DNA from: Spirochaetales bacterium
GTDB lineage: Bacteria > Spirochaetota > Spirochaetia > UBA9216
Direction of reading: 5' to 3'
Length of the DNA stretch: 40,041 bases
Assembly (NCBI GenBank): GCA_016342585.1
Contig: JAEINK010000007.1
Span: 1 to 40,041 of the forward strand
Below are positions 18,054 through 24,999 of the stretch, piece by piece (the stretch's first letter is position 1; each line of letters starts with the position of its first letter). Below the pieces are notes generated by a model. That model made no database searches. It worked only from the letters and a program-made list of their open reading frames with translations, and was not told where the DNA came from. Both the position numbers and the translations under genes were made by a program.

Positions 18054-18938
18054 TTACTCTTCTTCGAAGCATTCAACCTGTTCAAGTCTTTCACTGAGCA
18101 TCTCATCGCCGTCAAAGATATAATGACCCCTCTGTTTTTTACCTTTGAAACCGTTGGGGAGCCAGTTTACATCATCGGCCCACATCTTTTCCCAGGGAAT
18201 TTTATCCATACGACACCAGAAGGGGTCGGCTTCATCCGATTCGGCTGCCTCTCCTTCCCATTCCTCCGAAAAGAAAACCTCTCCATAGAGTGCATATCCA
18301 TCGGCAAACTGGAAGTTCAGTTCCATCCTCTTTTCAAGGTTTTTAGGAGTGAGGCTGACCTCCTCCTGGCACTCCCTGACAGCGGCCTGAAGAGGTGTTT
18401 CTCCCGGTTCAATCCTTCCCCCCGGGGCATTCACTTTTCCTTTTCCGAGGCCTGTCTTCTTATGCATCAGGAGTACCATGTTATTCTTCTTATCAATGAT
18501 ATAGGTAATGACAGCCTTCTCCGTTGGTTCCCATTTATCCCAGTCGATATCATCAACCGAATCAGGGATAGGGACCGGTTTGGACTTGAGGTCTGGTTTA
18601 TTGCACTTTTCGCAGTGAGGTTCATCCACATAGAGGATTGCCTTCATAGGGAAGGATGATCCGCATTCATGGCATTTCCGCTTAAAAATAAATATCTTTT
18701 TGTTGAGAATCAGCATCAGAAGGAAGGCGATGGCAAAAGCCGGATAAAGAAGAGAGAGGGGCATATTGTTCCGCTTAACGGCAATAACAGCCATATAGAA
18801 TATGAGAATACAGACGGCGAACAGCAGGGAAGCTGTCCTTTTCTTTGAACCATGGGTCAGCTGTCGTCTTGCTGTCATGTTGAAAATCAATATGAGGGCC
18901 AGCAGAATGGCGGTTATTCTTTCGATTATAATTATCAT
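18054..18938 (-). CDS. Membrane-anchored MTH1-like Nudix hydrolase with zinc ribbon
   Basis: Predicted nucleotide-pool sanitising hydrolase of 294 residues with an unusual layout. Three hydrophobic spans (about 8-20, 36-53, 60-79) are followed by a basic stretch. A zinc ribbon comes next (Cys89, Cys92, Cys109, Cys112). The Nudix domain spans about 140-290. The Nudix box runs from Gly174 to Leu196 with Glu180, Arg188, Glu189, Glu192 and Glu193 intact and Ser in place of the usual last Gly. The region ESDEADPFWCRMDKIPWEKM and the WADD/WLP motif that follows closely resemble human MTH1, which removes 8-oxo-dGTP. Tethering to the membrane suggests a different or additional substrate. It is divergent from araB. 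Confidence 0.85.
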   Translation of the reverse strand: MIIIIERITAILLALILIFNMTARRQLTHGSKKRTASLLFAVCILIFYMAVIAVKRNNMPLSLLYPAFAIAFLLMLILNKKIFIFKRKCHECGSSFPMKAILYVDEPHCEKCNKPDLKSKPVPIPDSVDDIDWDKWEPTEKAVITYIIDKKNNMVLLMHKKTGLGKGKVNAPGGRIEPGETPLQAAVRECQEEVSLTPKNLEKRMELNFQFADGYALYGEVFFSEEWEGEAAESDEADPFWCRMDKIPWEKMWADDVNWLPNGFKGKKQRGHYIFDGDEMLSERLEQVECFEEE

Positions 18939-18961
18939 GAGTCAGGTTATCAGTAAAGTTA

Positions 18962-18997
18962 GTGAAATTCAAGTTGGGAGTAATAATTGAATTTCAC
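18962..18997. promoter_or_regulatory. Perfect 11-bp inverted repeat, candidate operator between Nudix gene and araB
   Basis: GTGAAATTCAA (18962-18972) and its exact reverse complement TTGAATTTCAC (18987-18997) are separated by 14 bases. The right arm contains a possible araB -35 (TTGAAT, 18987-18992) with a weak -10 (TAAGAT, 19009-19014) 16 bases later. Half-sites about 25 bp apart would suit a dimeric or looping regulator that controls one or both divergent genes. Confidence 0.5.
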
Positions 18998-19082
18998 GGT
19001 ACATATGATAAGATAGGCAATCGAAGTTATTTTAACTGGTGAGTTTTTTCTACATTTAAACAGATATACTTGGGAGATAAAC

Positions 19083-20771
19083 ATGAATAAGACATACACT
19101 CTTGGCCTTGATTATGGAACGGGGAGCGTCCGGGCAGTAATTGTTGCTACTGCGGATGGAACCCAGCTGGCTGAATCCACCTGGTCATATGCCCATGGGG
19201 TTGATGGTGTAATTACAGATCCCAAAGACTCCAATGTTGCCCGTCAGCATCCGGAAGATTATTTAGAAGGAATGAAAATAGTTATTCAGGGGGCTTTGGA
19301 GAAAGCCGGGAAAAATCACTCTTTTTCTGCTGATAAAATCGTAGGCCTTGGCGTTGATACGACAGGATCTTCTCCTCTCCCTGTAGATGAAATGGGGATC
19401 CCCCTTGCTTTTAAGGAAGATTTCAAAGATAAGCTTGATGCCATGGTCTGGCTTTGGAAGGATCATACCTCCTACGCTGAAGCCGCCGCGATTACAGATA
19501 CGGCCTCCAAAATCCGACCGAACTATCTGACGAAGATTGGGGGGACCCACTCTTCCGAATGGTATTGGGCCAAGGTCTGGCATTGTCTTAAAGTAAACCC
19601 GGAAGTCTTCAAGGCTGCCTATACCTGGGTGGAGCATGCGGACTGGCTTCCCGCTGTGCTTACGGGTAATTCAAACCCGAAGAAAATGAAGCGCGGTGTC
19701 TGTACGGCCGGTCATAAGGGGCTTTACCATATCGAGTGGGGTGGATATCCAGAGACGGAATTTCTTGATCAGCTTGATCCAGAATTGTCTGTACTTCGCG
19801 CTACACTCCCGGAAACCGCCTGCTCTCTCGATGAAAAAGCCGGGTTCCTCACCTCCGAGTGGGCCGCCACCCTTGGGCTACCCATGGGGATACCTGTTGC
19901 TATCGGTGCTATAGATGCTCACCTGGGTGGTGTTGGTGCCGGTATAGGTGAGGGGGTTCTGGTCAAAAATATTGGTACCTCCTGTTGTGATATGCTGGTT
20001 TCTCCTCTTGATAAAGTTCTCCCCGATATTCCCGGTTTATGTGGTATCGTTCCCGGATCGATCCTTCCCGGTCAATATGGTCTTGAGGCGGGTCAGTCGG
20101 CTGTGGGAGATATCTTTAACTGGTTTATGAATATTGCTGCCGGAGAGGGTGATAAAGGTGAAGCTTTTAAGCGGCTTACTGCAGAAGCCGAGGCTTTAAA
20201 ACCCGGTCAGTCCGGACTTATTGCTTTGGATTGGATGAATGGAAATCGTACTGTCCTTGTTGACCAGAGGTTGACCGGTCTTTTCATCGGGATGACCCTT
20301 CATACCAGCGCCGCCGAGATGTATAGGGCACTAATTGAGGCTGTGGCATTTGGATCCAGGATCATTCTGGAGCGATTTGAAGAGTATGGTGTTAAAGTGG
20401 ATCGGGTAATTAACTGCGGAGGAATCCCCTATAAGAGCCCCATGCTTATGCAGATTTATGCAGATGTCATGGGGCGGACAATGGAACTTTCCGCCAGTGA
20501 GCAGACTGCGGCTCTGGGTAGTGCTGTGGCCGGGGCTGTGGCTGCCGGCTCTGAAAATGGCGGTTATGATGATTTTGAAACGGCTATGAAAGCCATGACC
20601 GGGACTCTGGCACTGACCTATATACCCAATAAAAAGAATAAAGCTGTGTATGACGAACTTTTCGGGCTTTATAAAGAACTTCATGACGCTTTTGGTACGG
20701 AAAGTTCCGGGTCTGATCTCTACGGGGTGATGAAGCTGCTTCTTGAAATAAAGGAGCGAACAAGAAATTAA
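19083..20771 (+). CDS. araB: Ribulokinase
   Basis: FGGY-family kinase of 562 residues that phosphorylates L-ribulose (and related ketopentoses) in arabinose breakdown. The N-terminal ATP-site motif is LGLDYGTGSVRAVIV and the family features GVDTTGSSPLPVDE and KNIGTSCCDML are present. The length is that of AraB and not of the roughly 500-residue xylulose or glycerol kinases. GGGAGA before the ATG at 19083 is the ribosome site. araA and araD are not in the window, so the pathway must be completed elsewhere. The inverted repeat at 18962-18997 is the obvious candidate for control. Confidence 0.93.
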   Translation: MNKTYTLGLDYGTGSVRAVIVATADGTQLAESTWSYAHGVDGVITDPKDSNVARQHPEDYLEGMKIVIQGALEKAGKNHSFSADKIVGLGVDTTGSSPLPVDEMGIPLAFKEDFKDKLDAMVWLWKDHTSYAEAAAITDTASKIRPNYLTKIGGTHSSEWYWAKVWHCLKVNPEVFKAAYTWVEHADWLPAVLTGNSNPKKMKRGVCTAGHKGLYHIEWGGYPETEFLDQLDPELSVLRATLPETACSLDEKAGFLTSEWAATLGLPMGIPVAIGAIDAHLGGVGAGIGEGVLVKNIGTSCCDMLVSPLDKVLPDIPGLCGIVPGSILPGQYGLEAGQSAVGDIFNWFMNIAAGEGDKGEAFKRLTAEAEALKPGQSGLIALDWMNGNRTVLVDQRLTGLFIGMTLHTSAAEMYRALIEAVAFGSRIILERFEEYGVKVDRVINCGGIPYKSPMLMQIYADVMGRTMELSASEQTAALGSAVAGAVAAGSENGGYDDFETAMKAMTGTLALTYIPNKKNKAVYDELFGLYKELHDAFGTESSGSDLYGVMKLLLEIKERTRN

Positions 20772-20882
20772 CTCAGATCATCCCCTTCTACCTGATATTG
20801 GGAACTGTGAATTCTGATTGGGTTTGTAATAAAAAGGGGTAGAAGCAATTGCCGATATGATGATCCTGGTATAATCTAAAGC

Positions 20883-21830
20883 ATGAGTAAAAATACAATA
20901 TCCCGAACAACAAAATTTCCCATAATCTTTGCCGCCCTCTCCTGTCGGAGAGTCGGGAAAACAGGCAGACAACTGATAAAAGATATCGTTTACTGGTTTT
21001 TTTATCTTCAGTTTCAAACCCGGCATAGGCCGAAAAAACGTCCGGTAGTCAGTGTGGATCACCCCCTGGATGAAACTATCCCATTCCGCTCCAAAGATGT
21101 ACGGAAATATATGTTTTTCATTCCCTTATGGATGAAATCGATCTCTTTTTACTGGAAAAATCCGGGACGAAAATCTGTGCCTGATGGAACCCCCGTTGAT
21201 AGGGTTGCAAAAACCGTTGAGTTTCTCGATGAGTTGCGTCTGCTCTACAGGAATGCCGGGTATGTGTATAACAAATGTTCCTCCACAACCCGTCGACCGG
21301 GTTTGATTCCTCATCCGGTATTTCTCCAGATCCACTTTTTTGATCCCCACCTCCACTGCATTCCGAGCCTTCATGTGTCGGTTGTTCTTTTTAACTATCT
21401 GAAAATGAGGGAACTGCTCGCTGAAGCAGCGACCCGTCCGGGCGAGTACGATGAGGAGATCGAATATTGTCGCAGAACAGCGGTGGAGATAATCGATACT
21501 ATTTTAACGGTGAAACAGCATAGTATAAACTGTGTTGCCGCAGGTCTATTTTTTGTAAATGCCTATCATCCCCAATTCACAGAGGATGAGTGTCGGGAGA
21601 TCTGTCGTAATCTTCTATCGACTGTGGATGAAGAGGTAGAAACCCTCGAGGCAATACGGGAATATACCTTAAATCTTTTTGAGTGGTTCCTGGCAAAACA
21701 TGATAAAATAGAGAATCCGGAAGCCGGGAGTGAGTCAGATGCCCGGGATGTAATCGTTGATTTCTTAAAACTATATGAAGCCGGAGAGAGGGACTTGGGA
21801 GGGGATAAAGTTGAGCGAAATCAGGCATGA
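20883..21830 (+). CDS. Uncharacterised protein with degenerate PAP2-phosphatase motifs
   Basis: No family is recognised outright in these 315 residues, but PAP2 superfamily signatures are visible in order. KCSSTTRRP at 131-139 fits K-X6-RP. IPSLHV contains P161-S-L-H164, like PSGH. The third motif is reduced to KQHS (His213), with Cys where the usual Asp stands and no Ser-Arg before it. Hydrophobic stretches near 36-45, 76-90, 160-173 and 214-227 suggest membrane association. With the third motif damaged, hydrolase activity is doubtful; a transferase or binding role is possible. TATAAT lies only 7 bases before the ATG at 20883 and no clear ribosome site is seen, so the start is uncertain. It overlaps the next gene. 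Confidence 0.6.
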   Translation: MSKNTISRTTKFPIIFAALSCRRVGKTGRQLIKDIVYWFFYLQFQTRHRPKKRPVVSVDHPLDETIPFRSKDVRKYMFFIPLWMKSISFYWKNPGRKSVPDGTPVDRVAKTVEFLDELRLLYRNAGYVYNKCSSTTRRPGLIPHPVFLQIHFFDPHLHCIPSLHVSVVLFNYLKMRELLAEAATRPGEYDEEIEYCRRTAVEIIDTILTVKQHSINCVAAGLFFVNAYHPQFTEDECREICRNLLSTVDEEVETLEAIREYTLNLFEWFLAKHDKIENPEAGSESDARDVIVDFLKLYEAGERDLGGDKVERNQA

Positions 21831-22959
21831 TCCGGAAACATTAAGCTTTTTGAAGAGTCTGGGGTTCCCCCAGGTGAGTGTTCACCACTCCTTTACCCAC
21901 TTTGATTTTTCAAGGGCCGCCCGTCGGATGCTGGTAATTGGTCCCATGGGCTCCGGAAAGACCGAATATTCGGCTCGGGTCTGGCGTGATTCCAGGGTTG
22001 CCCTGGAGAAATCAGAGAAGGTTGCCGCTAAAACTACAACCGCCGGGGCCGATCGGCGGCGGGTATTTTTTATCCGTTCACTCCTTGATGCCAACAGATT
22101 TTCCGACTACCCCGTGGATGCTCTGGCCTACCGTGGTGGGTTTGAACGGCTCGGTGAATCCATTGCCTGTATTCAGGACTCCTTTCAACTTGAGGAGGTT
22201 GTCGATAGCCATCCCGAGGCTGGTACCTGGATTATTGATGAGGCATCCTTCTATGATGAAAGATTAGCTTATGTCGTACGGAATCTCTCGGAGAAGCGGG
22301 GACTGAATTTTATTTTTCCGACCCTTATTCTTAATTTCAGGAAGGATATCTTTAACCCTACTGCCCAATTCATCCTCGAATCCTGTACCGATGTCTATCC
22401 TTTAACGGCCTATTGTGAGCATTCCGACTGTATCCTTGACTCTTTTTATACCTATAGATATTACACTATCGATGGTAAGGAGTGTCCGGCCCTCTATTTT
22501 GACCCCCTTATCGTCATCGGTGGTGATACAAAGAAAGAAGATTCGATTGAACCCAACTACTGTACCCGTTGTGATGAACATCATTACCTTCCGGGAAAAG
22601 AGTATACCTTTTTGAACCTGAAGCCTCTGGGTTTAAAGGCATCTCTGGGGGATTTAACCCCCTTAAGGAATGAACTCTTTTCCATTAAAAACGAACTGGA
22701 GCGTTCTGAACTATTTAAACACCTCGATGAGAAGTATATGAAGGGCGATAGCCCGGAACCGATCAATATGAATACCCTGTTAACACCACTCATCGCCGAG
22801 AAGGCTTTGATCTACCTTTTTGCCGAACAGAATCTAGTGACCGAGGAGCAGATGAAGAGTTTGACCTCGGATCTGGATCTTAATAAAGGCTATATGGCAA
22901 GAACTCTTTCGGATAACAAGCGGCCGGTTGATTTTGAGCAGATAGAGTTTTCATTTTAA
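21811..22959 (+). CDS. Enlarged thymidine-kinase-like P-loop zinc protein
   Basis: A protein of about 382 residues with type II thymidine kinase features in order, numbered from the more distal ATG at 21775. These are Walker A GPMGSGKT (56-63), RRVFFIRSLLDANRF, the catalytic-Glu-like IIDEASFYDE (Glu156), Cys214 and Cys219 before FYTYR, IGGD, and CTRC (Cys263, Cys266) as the other half of a zinc site. True enzymes have about 190-230 residues; here an insert follows the P-loop and about 120 residues are added at the C-terminus. I chose TTG 21811 as start because GGGAGGGG (21797-21804) stands 6 bases before it, while the ATG at 21775 has no ribosome site. It overlaps the preceding gene by 20 bases. 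Confidence 0.72.
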   Translation: MSEIRHDPETLSFLKSLGFPQVSVHHSFTHFDFSRAARRMLVIGPMGSGKTEYSARVWRDSRVALEKSEKVAAKTTTAGADRRRVFFIRSLLDANRFSDYPVDALAYRGGFERLGESIACIQDSFQLEEVVDSHPEAGTWIIDEASFYDERLAYVVRNLSEKRGLNFIFPTLILNFRKDIFNPTAQFILESCTDVYPLTAYCEHSDCILDSFYTYRYYTIDGKECPALYFDPLIVIGGDTKKEDSIEPNYCTRCDEHHYLPGKEYTFLNLKPLGLKASLGDLTPLRNELFSIKNELERSELFKHLDEKYMKGDSPEPINMNTLLTPLIAEKALIYLFAEQNLVTEEQMKSLTSDLDLNKGYMARTLSDNKRPVDFEQIEFSF

Positions 22960-22967
22960 TTTCTTAT

Positions 22968-24002
22968 TCACTCTTTTTCACTTTTCAGTCCCAGAAGATC
23001 CTGCGATATGTATCCCATATACTTTTTTACCTCATCGCGGTTGAGTGAGTAATAGAACCTTCTTGATTCTCCTTTTGTAATATCCAGAAGTTCCGCATCT
23101 GCAAGTTTATTAATATGATAGGAGAGTGTTGCCGGTTTCAGATCGAAATGTTTTGCCAGTTCGGTAGAATACCAGGGGCGCTGGGCGGTAAGACGCATTA
23201 TTTCCAGCCTTTTAGGATCGCTGGCACATGAAAAGAAGATGTCGGTTTTATCCCTGGCGGATTTACCCAGGATTCTCTGATCTGTATAGCCTCCGATTAT
23301 GACTTTTCTGGTCATCCAGAAAGTGGAAATTTCATTATCCGCGAACATTGAGAAAAAGAGAGTCAGTTGTTCCCAGTCGGAAACCTCTTTCAGTAAGCTC
23401 CCGAGCCCCAGATGTCTAAGATATTGAATACCATTGTCTCGCAACCGGGTTTCATGCCATCGAAATTTTTCCTGTGAGAGTTTTTCCAAAGCTTTCTTTC
23501 CGGGTAAATATGCCTGCGTGTAGAACTCGGAATAGGTTTTGTGAAGCCGTGAGAGAAAGTTCTCGGGGTCTTTAAGGAACCCAAAGAATAATTTGGCCTC
23601 TTCGACGGGATCATGGTTTGGAAAAAGACCGTCGTCAATAAGTGAATTGAAAATTGCTTCTTCCGATAAATTCTCTCTAACCTCTTTGGGGAACTCTTTT
23701 TGTATGAATTGTACAAATTCTTCTACCGATATATTTTTCAATGCAATCAGCATTTTTTCGGCTGTATCCATTGTTTTGTTATTCCACATGAAATGAAATA
23801 GATAGATTGTCGGCATGATCATCTTTTCTACCATCAGAGAAATATCATTCAGGAGAAAGGGTGATAGTATCTTTTCATATTTTGAACACCATTCTTCTAT
23901 TTCAGGAGATCTTGGATAACCGGGATCCTGGGGTTTGTTTCTATCAGCGAATCTTTTTACAGCAGAAATAAAATCTACCGTTTCATTTACTATGAACTTC
24001 AT
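22968..24002 (-). CDS. ArsR-type HTH regulator with a large N-terminal domain
   Basis: DNA-binding regulator of 344 residues. The C-terminal 90 residues form an ArsR-like winged helix: ASDPKRLEIMRLTAQRPWYS, TELAKHFDLKPATLSYHINK, then a wing with GESRRFYYSL. The N-terminal 250 residues are helical, not recognised, and presumably sense a ligand. GAGG stands before the ATG at 24002. Upstream lie two copies of a 16-bp palindromic site. One is 43 bases from this start and the other is inside the promoter of a divergent small gene, so it probably controls itself and that gene. It is convergent with the thymidine-kinase-like gene (8-base gap). Confidence 0.82.
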   Translation of the reverse strand: MKFIVNETVDFISAVKRFADRNKPQDPGYPRSPEIEEWCSKYEKILSPFLLNDISLMVEKMIMPTIYLFHFMWNNKTMDTAEKMLIALKNISVEEFVQFIQKEFPKEVRENLSEEAIFNSLIDDGLFPNHDPVEEAKLFFGFLKDPENFLSRLHKTYSEFYTQAYLPGKKALEKLSQEKFRWHETRLRDNGIQYLRHLGLGSLLKEVSDWEQLTLFFSMFADNEISTFWMTRKVIIGGYTDQRILGKSARDKTDIFFSCASDPKRLEIMRLTAQRPWYSTELAKHFDLKPATLSYHINKLADAELLDITKGESRRFYYSLNRDEVKKYMGYISQDLLGLKSEKE

Positions 24003-24044
24003 ACCTCTATTTTAACCTATTTCATGGAAATTTACCAGAATATA

Positions 24045-24060
24045 TTAGAAATATATCTAA
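24045..24060. promoter_or_regulatory. Operator copy 1 (TTAGA-N6-TCTAA)
   Basis: TTAGAAATATATCTAA is an imperfect palindrome. Thirteen or more of its bases recur at 24088-24103, and a further half-site TTAGAA lies at 24069-24074. Its place upstream of the ArsR-type gene suggests autoregulation. Confidence 0.55.
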
Positions 24061-24077
24061 AATACATATTAGAAAGC

Positions 24078-24106
24078 TTGACTTGTGTTAGAAATAGATC
24101 TAATAT
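24078..24106 (+). promoter_or_regulatory. Predicted promoter with operator copy 2 in its spacer
   Basis: TTGACT (24078-24083) and TAATAT (24101-24106) are 17 bases apart. The second operator TTAGAAATAGATCTAA occupies 24088-24103, so a bound regulator would block RNA polymerase. It reads toward the 55-residue gene at 24143. Confidence 0.5.
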
Positions 24107-24142
24107 AAATATAAGATAACACTAAACCATTGGAGGTAGAAA

Positions 24143-24310
24143 ATGTTCTATTCATACGATGAGATTTCTATTATGGCAAAAGGACATGGTGATCAGATGA
24201 AATGTATGAGTGAAAGTTGCCGAAGAGTGAGGAGGGAAAAGGGAAGACAAAAAAAAGGAAGAAGCCCGATTCAACTCATTGTTTCCATTGTATCTCATTT
24301 CGCTTCCTGA
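24143..24310 (+). CDS. Small basic protein (55 residues), unknown
   Basis: Not assignable to a family. It starts at ATG 24143 after the near-ideal site GGAGGT (24132-24137, 5-base spacing) and ends TGA at 24310. It begins MFYSYDEISIMAKGHGD, has two cysteines (KCMSESC), a strongly basic middle (RRVRREKGRQKKGR) and a short hydrophobic end (IQLIVSIVSHF). Such a charge pattern suits a nucleic-acid- or membrane-binding peptide. It follows a promoter whose spacer holds an operator shared with the divergent ArsR-type gene, so it may be the regulator's main target. The stop is 2 bases from the end of the convergent DUF2147 gene. Confidence 0.5.
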   Translation: MFYSYDEISIMAKGHGDQMKCMSESCRRVRREKGRQKKGRSPIQLIVSIVSHFAS

Positions 24311-24311
24311 A

Positions 24312-24872
24312 TTATTCTACAGCCTGCCATCGCGTTGGTATGGTCCCGCTTAAATCCGGAAGAATGAACCCTTGAGGGAGATCTGACGATTGAACCGGAA
24401 GCCAGATTTGATTTCTACCCAGGAAGATAAACCCAATTTTTATCTTTCCACGAACAATGAGTTCATCGTCCTTCATCCACAGGTCGCCATGGTAAAATTT
24501 CCCTTCCTGAGGATCCATGATACAACCGTTTATCCATTTATTACCTTTAAGTTCAAGATCCCATATGAAATCCAGGCCTGCAAAAAAGGGGGTCCCGATA
24601 AGCTTTTCGGCCTGTTCACCGGGATTATAAATAGTATCTTTGACAAGTCCGTCATTGTAGGTAATGATGAGTTTTCCATACCTTTTATCCCTGTATTCAT
24701 AGATCCCGATTATGGCGGCAATAAGACCAGTATTTTCATCCATTGATTTCCAGAAACCTGTGATGTCGTATTCATCTCCGAGACGGTTTCTATTATCGGC
24801 TCCAGTTGTTTCGAACAGGCAGGTTGAGATCAGACAGGTTAGAAGAAGGAACTGGAGAAATTTGTTATTCAT
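24312..24872 (-). CDS. DUF2147 secreted protein
   Basis: Exported protein of 186 residues with a signal peptide of about 25 residues (FLQFLLLTCLISTCLF). The DUF2147 pattern is clear: ITGFWKSMDENTGLIAAIIG, YGKLIITYNDG, then PGEQAEKLIGTPFFAGL, GCIMDPQEGKFYHGDLWM and ELIVRGKIKIGFIFLGRNQIW. The family is periplasmic and of unknown function, probably a small beta-barrel fold that binds a ligand. It is divergent from the histidine kinase gene with 127 bases between them and convergent with the 55-residue gene, and the ribosome site GGGGGA precedes its start. Confidence 0.85.
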   Translation of the reverse strand: MNNKFLQFLLLTCLISTCLFETTGADNRNRLGDEYDITGFWKSMDENTGLIAAIIGIYEYRDKRYGKLIITYNDGLVKDTIYNPGEQAEKLIGTPFFAGLDFIWDLELKGNKWINGCIMDPQEGKFYHGDLWMKDDELIVRGKIKIGFIFLGRNQIWLPVQSSDLPQGFILPDLSGTIPTRWQAVE

Positions 24873-24939
24873 AGATCCCCCACGACTTAATTATAGATCT
24901 ACATTCTCTGTATGTAAAAGAATAGCTTTAAAAATAAAT

Positions 24940-24972
24940 GTATTTGCGTTATCATTGATTGGCAGCAAATAC
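24940..24972. promoter_or_regulatory. 8-bp inverted repeat upstream of the histidine kinase
   Basis: GTATTTGC (24940-24947) and GCAAATAC (24965-24972) are separated by 17 bases, in the region between the DUF2147 and kinase genes and 28 bases before the kinase start. It could be an operator or an mRNA hairpin; only the symmetry supports it. Confidence 0.3.
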
Positions 24973-24999
24973 GCTTACTAACCGGATTTTACACCTTAG

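Noticed and set aside
18045..18659. Open frame of 204 codons antisense to the Nudix gene
   Set aside because: The Nudix gene carries all catalytic motifs; the antisense translation shows no recognisable domain.
20785..20845. CTTCTACC/GGTAGAAG pairing after araB as a terminator
   Set aside because: The 45-base loop and lack of a T-run make it a poor terminator.
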